Origin: Parachlamydiales bacterium
GTDB taxonomy: Bacteria > Chlamydiota > Chlamydiia > Chlamydiales > JAJFMK01
Length of the DNA: 6,293 nucleotides
NCBI GenBank assembly: GCA_020050175.1
Contig: JAGVKY010000002.1
Location: 1-6,293 of the forward strand
Reading direction: 5' to 3'
Below the pieces are notes generated by a model. It ran no database searches. It was given only the letters and a program-made list of their open reading frames with translations, and was not told where the DNA came from. Numbering within the stretch: position 1 is the stretch's first letter; each line of letters starts with the position of its first letter. Both the position numbers and the translations under genes were made by a program. This document shows, one piece after another, positions 1-6,231 of this stretch.

Positions 1-316
1 ACAAGAAAATTTAGAAATTTTGCAATGTTCCCTCCAAGCGATGACCTATCAAGGGGATGTCTTTAAACTTTTACCCCTTATCGAAAAGAAGGGGGAATTT
101 GATATCATCTTTGCCGACCCACCCTATTTTGAAATGAGAAAGGATAAATTATTCTCCGCGCAACTTCTTTTAGATGTGGCATCGTTAAATTTGCTAAAAT
201 CTGGGGCAACACTCTTTATTGAAGAAGGGGGAGAAATATCATTTCCACCCACCAGACTGACCCCTCTTCCTGTAAGGCGTTACGGCAGAACTTACCTTTA
301 TACATTCAAAGCATGA
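1..316 (+). CDS. rsmD: RsmD-like 16S rRNA (guanine-N2) methyltransferase, 3' part
   Basis: This is the C-terminal part of a class I S-adenosylmethionine-dependent methyltransferase. The reading frame is open from base 2 to the TGA at 314-316 and continues off the left edge, so about 104 codons are visible and the true start is outside the window; the in-frame TTG at 20 is not a convincing start. The visible part carries the catalytic motif IV DPPY (bases 116-127) preceded by a hydrophobic strand (FDIIFA), as in N2-guanine/N6-adenine methyltransferases. RsmD proteins are about 180-190 residues, so the SAM-binding N-terminal half would lie upstream. The known RsmD role is N2-methylation of G966 of 16S rRNA in the 30S subunit. 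The stop overlaps the mutL start by ATGA. The family is quite secure; the exact RsmD assignment rests on motif, remaining length and lack of extra domains. Another small RNA or DNA methyltransferase cannot be excluded. Confidence 0.75.
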   Translation, partial: QENLEILQCSLQAMTYQGDVFKLLPLIEKKGEFDIIFADPPYFEMRKDKLFSAQLLLDVASLNLLKSGATLFIEEGGEISFPPTRLTPLPVRRYGRTYLYTFKA

Positions 317-1956
317 AAGAAATCCGTTTCCTAGATGAAACGCTGATTAATCAGATGGCAGCAGGCGAGGTGGTCGAGCACCCCTCCTCTGTCGTCAAAG
401 AATTAATCGAAAACAGCCTTGATGCTGGAGCAAGCGAAATCCGTGTTGATCTTCTCTCAGGTGGTCGAACTCTTATCCGGGTCACCGACAATGGCAGTGG
501 AATCTCTGAAAAGGAAATCCCTCTTGCCTTTGCGCGTCATGCAACTTCTAAAATCACAAAATTAGACGATCTTTTTTCCATTGGGACCTTAGGATTTAGG
601 GGTGAAGCGCTAGCCTCAATCGCCTCTGTTTCTAGAGTTACCCTCCTGACATCAACAGATGGTCATCAGGGAGGATTTTACCAAATCGACGGAGGGGCCG
701 TAGTTGAAAAAGGGAAAAGCCATCGAACTCAAGGGACGACGATCGAGGTTAAAGATCTCTTTTACAATGTCCCTGTCCGAAAAAAATTTCTTCCAGCACC
801 CGACCGGCTCACGCATGAAGTTCATCGTGTCATCCGGGGTCTTTCCCTCGCTCGTCCAGAAGTGGCTTTTAGCCTAACTGTCGACCAAAAACCTCAATTG
901 CAGCTTCTAAAAACGCAAGAGGGCCCTTTTCTCGCCCGACTGAAAGAGCGGCTGGGGCAACTGGATCCTGAAAAATTAAAGGAAGAGTGGATCCCTCTTG
1001 TAACCGAAGAGGGAGATTTTTTTCTTCGGGGTTGGTTATTAGGCCCTGCTTTTCACCGCCCTAATCGAACTGAAGAAACTCTCATTGTCAATCAACGGCT
1101 AGTTGACCCCTATTTGATTTCTCTTGCTGTGAGAGAGGGCTTTGGCCCCTCTCTTCCCGACCATCGCCATCCCATCTTTCTTCTCCATCTCGATTTGCCC
1201 GGAGGTATTGTCGATGTGAATGTCCACCCGCAAAAAAGAGAGGTACGATTAAGGGAAAAAAGCCGACTTCACCAATTTATCTCCAAAGGGATTGAAAGAG
1301 TCCTCTACCCCATTTCTAAAAACTTCCATCGGGAAGAAATTGCCCCGGCTCCCCTCTCAATCAAATGGTCGCATGACAATTTTTTGCCGCCATCCCATGA
1401 ATGGGAGCTCAAAAGTGAACCCTCTTTTTTCCCACAAACTTTACGTCCAAAGATTGCCCACTGTTTTAAAGGGGCGATTGTATTTGACCCTCTTTCCATC
1501 CCTCCTCTCTTGTCAGAAGTAAAAGAGGGGTTGGCACTCCTCTCCATCAAAAAAGGGTATCAAAAACTTTTAAAGGAAAAGAGCGATTCTCCCCTGGGCA
1601 AACAAGCTCTTCTTCTCCCCCCTGTTATCACTCTCTCCTTAAAAGAAGAGGAACGGCTCGAGCTTTGTCGGGAAAAACTCATGACTCTAGGTTTTGATAT
1701 CGAATTTTTCGGTGGCAAGGGGCATATCCTCCGCACAATCCCTAGCGGATTTGAGGAGAAAGAGGCGATTGAACTCCTTAAATCGGTTTTAGGAGGTTCG
1801 CAAGGGCAGGAAGAAGTTTTTAGTCACCGTCTTCTCTCCCATGAGGAGGCCGAGCAATTCCTTATCGCTTTGTCTAATCTCTCCCAACCTACGCTTGCGA
1901 TCGATGGAAAACCCTTGATCAAATTGCTCACCTTAGAGGATCTCTTAAGTCGATGA
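313..1956 (+). CDS. mutL: DNA mismatch repair protein MutL
   Basis: MutL couples mismatch recognition by MutS to downstream repair through ATP-driven dimer closure. The 547-residue product has the full GHKL ATPase half. Visible motifs are AAGEVVEHPSSVVKELIENSLDAG (split here as AAGEVVEHP, residues 16-24, and KELIENSLDAGA, 29-40, with catalytic E30 and Mg-binding N34), DNGSG (59-63), RHATSK (75-80) and GFRGEALASI (94-103). The transducer part has the LFYNVPVRKKFL strand (149-160), NQR (260-262) and DVNVHPQKREVR (301-312) with the conserved lysine K308. A short linker (about 336-380) leads to a C-terminal dimerisation region (about 381-547). That region lacks the usual DQHA(X)2E(X)4E metal site and the CPHGRP-like motif, so nicking activity is doubtful. 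Length is slightly below the usual 600 or so. The start ATG overlaps the upstream stop and has no clear Shine-Dalgarno sequence, which suggests coupled translation; the stop overlaps the pepP start in the same way. Confidence 0.96.
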   Translation: MKEIRFLDETLINQMAAGEVVEHPSSVVKELIENSLDAGASEIRVDLLSGGRTLIRVTDNGSGISEKEIPLAFARHATSKITKLDDLFSIGTLGFRGEALASIASVSRVTLLTSTDGHQGGFYQIDGGAVVEKGKSHRTQGTTIEVKDLFYNVPVRKKFLPAPDRLTHEVHRVIRGLSLARPEVAFSLTVDQKPQLQLLKTQEGPFLARLKERLGQLDPEKLKEEWIPLVTEEGDFFLRGWLLGPAFHRPNRTEETLIVNQRLVDPYLISLAVREGFGPSLPDHRHPIFLLHLDLPGGIVDVNVHPQKREVRLREKSRLHQFISKGIERVLYPISKNFHREEIAPAPLSIKWSHDNFLPPSHEWELKSEPSFFPQTLRPKIAHCFKGAIVFDPLSIPPLLSEVKEGLALLSIKKGYQKLLKEKSDSPLGKQALLLPPVITLSLKEEERLELCREKLMTLGFDIEFFGGKGHILRTIPSGFEEKEAIELLKSVLGGSQGQEEVFSHRLLSHEEAEQFLIALSNLSQPTLAIDGKPLIKLLTLEDLLSR

Positions 1957-2974
1957 GATACGATCGGGTGGTTGAAAATCTTAAGAGTTTGGGGCTAAAG
2001 GCTTTCATTAGCGATCACCCGCCAAATCTCTTTTATCTGACAGAGGTCTTTCCTCAAGTGGGTCGACTTTTAGTCTCCGACGAAGAGATGATTCTCTTTG
2101 TCGATGGCCGTTATGGAGAGATCGCCAAAAAATGGCTCCTTGCGAAGTTGTCGTCACCAAGGAGATGGATGAGGCTTTAGCCGAACGATTGCCACGAAGG
2201 GGGAAAATCGGTTTTTCGGACGAAAAAAGTCCTTATGGTCGGGTAAAAAAGTGGCTAGAGAGTGGCTTAGATCTTTCTCCCTCCTCTGATCCTATAGCGA
2301 AAGCTCGCGAAATCAAAGAACCCTCAGAAGTTATTTGGATGAGGCAGGCGGCCCAAGTGGCTCTTGAAGGGGTTCGTTACATTGAAAACTTTTTGAAGCC
2401 TGGGATCTCAGAAAAAGAGATGGCTGCAGCTTTAGAAATTTTTTGGCTGACAAAAGGAGAGTATCACCCCTCTTTCTCACCAATTATTGGGTTTGGAGAA
2501 TCGACAGCCTACCCTCATCATCACCCTACTCATCGCCGCTTTGATGGCAGCAAGAGTGTCCAGCTAGATATTGGGGTTCAAGTGGAGTCGTACCAATCAG
2601 ATCTTTCTCGGTACTATTTAAGCTCCGAGAGCGATCAGCTAAAAGAAATCTATCAGATCGTCAAAGAGGCCCAACAAATTGCCCTCACAGCTCTAAAGCC
2701 AGGAGTTCCTTTATGTGAATTGGATAAGATGGCCCGAGATGTGATTGAAAAAAGTGGCTACGGGGAACATTTTCCTCACAGCCTGGGTCACTCGATCGGA
2801 TTGGAAGTGCACGAATCCCCTTTTATACGCTCTAATACCCCAAAAGAAGTGGTCGCTCTCCCTGGAATGTGCATGACCATCGAGCCAGGGATCTACATTC
2901 CTGGTGTGGGGGGTGTGAGACTGGAAGAAACCGTGCTTGTCACCCAAAATGGTTCCGAGGTGATCACGCGATGA
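1953..2974 (+). CDS. pepP: Xaa-Pro aminopeptidase (M24 family), interrupted by a one-base frameshift
   Basis: This is a cytosolic metallopeptidase that removes an N-terminal residue preceding proline. The gene is read in two frames: 1953 to about 2132 (first 60 residues, creatinase-type N-terminal domain with NLFYLTEVF and FVDGRYGEIAKK), then 2132 to 2974 in the -1 frame (280 residues). Left alone, the first frame stops at TAG 2178-2180. The joined product is about 340 residues, near the roughly 350 expected for a short chlamydial-type PepP. The catalytic 'pita-bread' domain is intact, with metal ligands D206 (QLDIG), D217 (YQSDLSR), H280 (LGHSIGLEVHE), E311 (TIEPGIY) and E325 (VRLEE) in joined numbering, and a substrate-site histidine cluster PHHHPT (about 188-193). 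No residues seem lost at the join, so a missing A in the A6 tract (2127-2132) is the simplest cause: sequence error or recent mutation. Overlaps both neighbours by ATGA. Confidence 0.88.
2121..2135 (+). other. Frameshift site in pepP at an A6 run
   Basis: The zero-frame codons GCC AAA AAA TGG cover six consecutive A (2127-2132). Homology to PepP leaves the zero frame here and resumes in the -1 frame at ATG 2132. One additional A would restore a single open frame. The run does not form a classic X XXY YYZ slippery heptamer (the preceding base is C), and a Shine-Dalgarno-like AAGGAG lies downstream (2159-2164), not upstream where it could stimulate slipping. A sequencing or assembly error or a real indel is therefore more likely than programmed frameshifting. 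Confidence 0.8.
2957..2963 (+). promoter_or_regulatory. Shine-Dalgarno site that fixes the kinase start
   Basis: GAGGTGA lies seven bases before ATG 2971. It supports the start that overlaps the pepP stop, over the longer in-frame ATG at 2869, whose 34 extra residues are merely pepP sequence read in another frame. Confidence 0.7.
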
Positions 2975-4737
2975 CTTTCCGTCAAAAGATCATTCTGACC
3001 TACATCGGTGTTTTTCTCCTCTTTCTCGCCTTGATGATCCCTTTTGCCACTCGTTCGGCAACTGCAATCATGTACGGTGTGATGGAAGAGCGAGCAAACG
3101 AGCTGATTGCCGCCTTAAAAGATGCTCCTAACGAAGTGGCTCTGATCACCACTCTCAAAGATCAAAAACCTACCCTCTTTTATCGCGTCACTCTTATCAA
3201 TTCGAAGAGGCAAGTTCTCTACGACACTCATACAAAAAGATTGTTAGGCGGAAGTCTCACACGCGATTTTCCGGTCCAGCATAAAGAAGTCTTAGAGGCT
3301 TTTGAAAAAGGAGCCGGTTACAACGAAGAGTACTCGGTTATCTTAAAGCAAGACTTTGCCTATTTCGCAAAAAGATTTGAATTTCATGGCGAACCCTATG
3401 TCGTCAGGATCTCTTTCCCCTTACGCTATGTGATGCAGATCACCCAAGATTTTAAAATTGGGTTTGTTTTCCTTTCGACTCTGATCCTCCTTCTTTTCTC
3501 TGTGATGACCTGGATCATTTTAAATTACTTGACGCGACCTATCCAAGAGATCATCTCAGCCATTACTCCCTTTCAAAAAGGAACCTCTCAGATTGTTCCA
3601 GAGATCAAGTTAAAGGGGGGGAGTTCTGAAGATGAATTTGGACGCCTTGCTGAAACATTAAACGCCCTTTCTCGGAAAATCCAGCAACAAATCAGCCATT
3701 TAATTGAAGAGCGGAAAGAAAAAGAACTTGTGCTGGATTCCCTCGTCGAAGGGGTTGTAGCTGTCGACAGGTCTCTAGAAGTGATCTACGCCAATTCGAG
3801 CGCCCTCAACATCTTTGGTGTTGAATCCCCTAAAGATATTTTCCAAGGGGAGCCCAATAAGTTAAAAAAGAGCTCTCTCGAGCGGCTTAAAAGCTGCCAA
3901 ACCGAAGGGGCGCCTCTCATTGATTTAATTGAACTGGAAGGAGAAGGAAGCAAAAGGTATTACCAAAGGATTTCAGTTCCTATTAAGGGTTCTTTTGGAG
4001 CGATTCTGATCTTGCAGGACCAAACGTCGCAACATCGGATCGTCGAGATGAAGCGGGAATTTGTGGCCAATGCTTCTCACGAGTTAAGAACACCCATTAC
4101 GATCATCCGAGGCTTTGCGGAAACTCTTGAAGAACCTCAACTTCTGACCGAAGAGCAGGTAAAAGGGGTGGTTGATCGGATTGTTAGAAACTGCGAGAGG
4201 ATGACGACGCTCATCGAAGAACTCCTTCTCCTTTCTGACATCGAACATTTGCCGGAAGGGCGCATTGAGGAATGTGACCTTTTGGAACTCCTTCCTAAAT
4301 GCCGCGAACTTGTTTTAGAAGCATGGCCAGAGGCTGAGATTACGATGGATGCAGGTGACCTTAAAGAGGCCTTAGTCTTTGGAATTCCTAACTTATTAGA
4401 GAGGGCTCTCTTCAATCTGATCGAAAACGGCGTGAAATACTCAAAAGACAAAGAGATTGTACGGATGACGGTCAAAGATCGTAAAACAGCTTTTGAAGTT
4501 AACTTCACCGATTTTGGGATAGGCATCCCCCCTGAAGATCTCGATCTTATCTTTACCCGTTTTTACCGCTCTGCCATCGCTCGATCGAGTAAAAAAACTG
4601 GCTCTGGATTAGGCCTTGCGATTGTAGAAGCTATCGTTCAAAAACATGGAGGCAGGCTAAAAGTTGTCTCTGCTTTAGGCAAAGGGACAACCTTTACTCT
4701 GACATTGCCTAAATTGTTTAAAAAGAGAATATCATGA
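2971..4737 (+). CDS. phoR: PhoR-type membrane sensor histidine kinase (HAMP, PAS, HisKA, HATPase)
   Basis: This 588-residue kinase would autophosphorylate on histidine and pass phosphate to a response regulator; none is encoded in the window. Domains in order: TM1 (about 7-25); an extracytoplasmic PhoR/ResE-like sensor domain (about 28-160, with the pattern YRVTLIN, VLYDTHT and a late RISFPL); TM2 (about 164-187); HAMP linker (about 188-245); a cytoplasmic PAS domain (about 252-355, starting LDSLVEGVVAVD); HisKA with SHELRTP (phospho-acceptor H370, phosphatase-type E371 and T374); and a HATPase domain with N box NLIENGVKYS (482-491), G1 DFGIG (514-518), F box FTRFYR (528-533) and G2 GSGLGL (544-549). 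All catalytic elements look intact. A seven-G run (3615-3621) sits in the HAMP region. The phosphate role implied by the symbol is by architecture only; the ligand is unknown. The start is chosen by the ATGA overlap with pepP and a good ribosome binding site. Confidence 0.9.
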   Translation: MTFRQKIILTYIGVFLLFLALMIPFATRSATAIMYGVMEERANELIAALKDAPNEVALITTLKDQKPTLFYRVTLINSKRQVLYDTHTKRLLGGSLTRDFPVQHKEVLEAFEKGAGYNEEYSVILKQDFAYFAKRFEFHGEPYVVRISFPLRYVMQITQDFKIGFVFLSTLILLLFSVMTWIILNYLTRPIQEIISAITPFQKGTSQIVPEIKLKGGSSEDEFGRLAETLNALSRKIQQQISHLIEERKEKELVLDSLVEGVVAVDRSLEVIYANSSALNIFGVESPKDIFQGEPNKLKKSSLERLKSCQTEGAPLIDLIELEGEGSKRYYQRISVPIKGSFGAILILQDQTSQHRIVEMKREFVANASHELRTPITIIRGFAETLEEPQLLTEEQVKGVVDRIVRNCERMTTLIEELLLLSDIEHLPEGRIEECDLLELLPKCRELVLEAWPEAEITMDAGDLKEALVFGIPNLLERALFNLIENGVKYSKDKEIVRMTVKDRKTAFEVNFTDFGIGIPPEDLDLIFTRFYRSAIARSSKKTGSGLGLAIVEAIVQKHGGRLKVVSALGKGTTFTLTLPKLFKKRIS

Positions 4738-5717
4738 GTGCTCCTCTTCTATCGGAACAAGCTAGTGTCTTGCAGGAAAAATTCCTCAAGTTGAGAGAAA
4801 AGATGGCCGAGGTGATCGTTGGCCAAAAAAATCTTTTAGACCGCTTGTTGATCGGGCTATTAGCTGATGGGCATCTTCTTTTAGAAGGGGCGCCAGGACT
4901 TGCTAAAACGCTCTCTGTTAAAACTCTCGCCTCCTTGATCAGTGCCCATTTTAAAAGGATCCAATTCACCCCTGATCTTCTTCCTTTAGATCTTCTGGGA
5001 ACTCGAATTTTTCATGTCCAAGAAGGGACTTTTACTTTGGAAAAAGGGCCCATATTCACTGAAATCCTTTTGGCTGACGAAATTAATCGAGCTCCTCCAA
5101 AAGTACAGTCCGCCCTTCTTGAAGCGATGCAAGAAAAGCAGGTCACATTAAGCGGAGAGCGTCTCCCTTTAGGCTCTCTTTTCCTCGTTTTGGCCACGCA
5201 AAATCCGATCGAACAAGAGGGCACTTATCCCCTTCCAGAAGCTCAAAGAGACCGCTTTTTGCTCCATGTAAGACTCCCCTATCCGACACCTGAAGAGGAG
5301 CAAAACATCCTCAAGCTTGCCTTTTCACAGGCTCCTAAATCTCCTTTGCAACCTCTTCTAACGAGCAAGGAGATTGAAGAAGGAAGAGTCTTTGTCCACC
5401 AGCTCCACCTCGACCCCAAACTCATCCATTACATTGTCCGTCTTGTGGACGAGACAAGAAAAGGAATGCAAAACAACGGCCTCCTGAAAGGGCTTATCCA
5501 ATGGGGACTTTCCCCCCGAGCTTCTCTTTCCCTGGCAGCTTCTGCTAAGGCTCTCGCCTTCCTTCGTGGTCGCAGCTTTGTGTTACCTGAAGATATCAAA
5601 GAAATGGCCCCCGATGTGATGCGCCATCGCCTCCTCCTCACTTACGAAGCACAAGCTGACGGCTGGACCCCAGATCGGATCGTCGCCGAACTTCTCACCA
5701 AGCTCCCCATCATCTAA
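4734..5717 (+). CDS. moxR: MoxR-family AAA+ ATPase
   Basis: MoxR ATPases act as chaperone-like motors, commonly with a DUF58/VWA-domain partner, in assembly or activation of protein complexes and envelope stress responses. The 327-residue protein has the usual MoxR length and all signatures: VGQ near the N-terminus (29-31), Walker A GAPGLAKT (52-59), FTPDLLPLDLLG (78-89), Walker B ILLADE (111-116) followed by INRAPPKVQSALLEAM, sensor 1 ATQNP (154-158, N157), arginine-finger region EAQRDRF (169-175), and sensor 2 SPRAS (260-264) in the C-terminal lid. The C-terminus (RHRLLLTYEA, then a short helix) is typical, so the gene is complete. The ATG overlaps the kinase stop, with a weak AAGAGA site (4723-4728) five bases upstream. 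No DUF58 gene follows; the next DNA is a palindrome and repeat region. The family is secure; the client is unknown. Confidence 0.95.
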   Translation: MSAPLLSEQASVLQEKFLKLREKMAEVIVGQKNLLDRLLIGLLADGHLLLEGAPGLAKTLSVKTLASLISAHFKRIQFTPDLLPLDLLGTRIFHVQEGTFTLEKGPIFTEILLADEINRAPPKVQSALLEAMQEKQVTLSGERLPLGSLFLVLATQNPIEQEGTYPLPEAQRDRFLLHVRLPYPTPEEEQNILKLAFSQAPKSPLQPLLTSKEIEEGRVFVHQLHLDPKLIHYIVRLVDETRKGMQNNGLLKGLIQWGLSPRASLSLAASAKALAFLRGRSFVLPEDIKEMAPDVMRHRLLLTYEAQADGWTPDRIVAELLTKLPII

Positions 5718-5730
5718 CAAAAATGGAGTG

Positions 5731-5761
5731 TACTCCGGAAATGCCAGGCAAATCCGGAGTA
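5731..5761. repeat. Near-perfect palindrome just after moxR
   Basis: Arms TACTCCGGA (5731-5739) and TCCGGAGTA (5753-5761) are exact 9-base inverted repeats. The 13-base centre AATGCCAGGCAAA is itself partly symmetric (TGCC-A-GGCA). It starts 14 bases after the moxR stop and could fold in the operon transcript, but no T-run follows, so it is not a canonical intrinsic terminator. It could equally be the edge of a repeat element. Confidence 0.7.
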
Positions 5762-5924
5762 GGCAGAGAAGCTTCGCCTAATTAGACCGTTCGTGAGTAA
5801 AGAATCATTTCACTGAGACCCGTAGGTGGACTGGGGGTGTGAGGGGGAGCAGCCCGATAAAGCGTTTACTACACACCTCTTTCGGGAAAAACCTGTTAGT
5901 GATTAGCGGTCGAGTCACAACGTC

Positions 5925-5957
5925 AACGATGCAAACGATATAACGATAAGAACGATA
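5925..5957. repeat. Four short direct repeats AACGAT(A)
   Basis: AACGAT occurs at 5925, 5934, 5942 and 5951, spaced 9, 8 and 9 bases; the last three copies extend to AACGATA. Spacers are AT-rich and differ, so this is an interspersed array rather than a pure tandem repeat. It lies 17 bases beyond the stop of the minus-strand GxxExxY remnant. It could be a low-complexity expansion or protein-binding iterons; no evidence favours an origin. Confidence 0.7.
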
Positions 5958-5973
5958 AAATTTTTCGGGATAT

Positions 5974-6231
5974 TCAAAATGGTATCGGTTCTTCGACGAC
6001 TTCTTCCGTACTAACTACAAACTCCTCGTTACTCTGCAGTCTTTTCCACTTTAATTTTCTACGACGGAAATTCACCAGCAAACCAACTGGGAGCCTGGAA
6101 ACTTTCAAATAGTTGAACAGCTGCGCTTGATGTTCGCGAACCAAGCTTTCACAACATTTGAGTTCCACTATTACGGTCTTTCCTACAACCAGATCGGCAC
6201 TATATCGGCCAATGGCGTTGTTGAAAAACTC
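5974..6231 (-). pseudogene. GxxExxY-family protein (PD-(D/E)XK nuclease-like), 5'-truncated
   Basis: Read on the minus strand, the frame is open from 6231 to the stop at 5974-5976. Its translation matches the C-terminal part of GxxExxY proteins: IGRYSADLVV, then VIVELK, then HQAQLFNYLK and LPVGLLVNF, ending LKWKRL and a tail of about 20 residues. The D of SADLV and the E/K of VELK correspond to the nuclease-fold core of this family. Full-length members are about 120-130 residues; roughly the first 50, including the GxxExxY motif that names the family, are missing. An in-frame TAG (6232-6234) precedes the remnant, and homology stops around 6213, exactly where an insertion-sequence-like end begins. 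The only usable start is GTG 6166-6168, which would drop the ADLV strand, so I call it a pseudogene. The cellular role of the family is not established. Confidence 0.72.

Larger units (their letters stand above)
5718..5973. other. Non-coding structured region between moxR and the convergent gene remnant
   Basis: There is no credible gene here: all frames are broken into pieces of about 31 codons or fewer. Contents in order: the palindrome at 5731-5761; a small imperfect hairpin around AGGC...GCCT (5761-5779) containing GAAGCTTC; a G-rich stretch with two G5 runs (5834-5847); a possible imperfect stem CCCGA-TA-AAG / CTTTCGGG (5853-5886); and the AACGAT repeats (5925-5957). The sequence character differs from the operon. 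I read it as a probable repeat or mobile-element remnant, but I cannot name a family. Confidence 0.5.

Noticed and set aside
20..22. TTG as the start of the first gene
   Set aside because: The frame is open back to the window edge and an RsmD protein needs about 80 more N-terminal residues; the gene is simply cut by the window.
2121..2165. Programmed -1 frameshifting in pepP
   Set aside because: No X XXY YYZ heptamer, only six A, and the Shine-Dalgarno-like AAGGAG is downstream of the slip point; PepP is not a known recoded gene.
2869..2970. Upstream ATG extending the sensor kinase by 34 residues
   Set aside because: The extension is pepP catalytic-domain DNA read in another frame, has Cys/His/Arg-rich non-membrane composition, and the ATG at 2971 has both a Shine-Dalgarno site and the operon's ATGA overlap.
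4137..4526. Long minus-strand open frame (129 codons) inside the kinase gene
   Set aside because: It is antisense to the conserved HisKA/HATPase coding region, Ser/Arg-rich, with no recognisable domain: a shadow of the real gene.
5723..5785. Plus-strand 20-codon frame beginning ATG 5723
   Set aside because: No ribosome binding site, and it mainly spans the palindrome; it reads as chance.
5717..5809. Minus-strand 31-codon open frame overlapping the palindrome
   Set aside because: No plausible start codon or ribosome binding site, and it overlaps structured DNA; mentioned only as a possible mark of a dispersed repeat.
5826..5847. G-quadruplex on the plus strand
   Set aside because: Only two long G runs plus GG pairs; it does not meet the four-run pattern convincingly.
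5718..5973. CRISPR array or tRNA
   Set aside because: The AACGAT repeats are far too short and closely spaced for CRISPR, and no cloverleaf or acceptor/T-loop pattern could be folded by eye.
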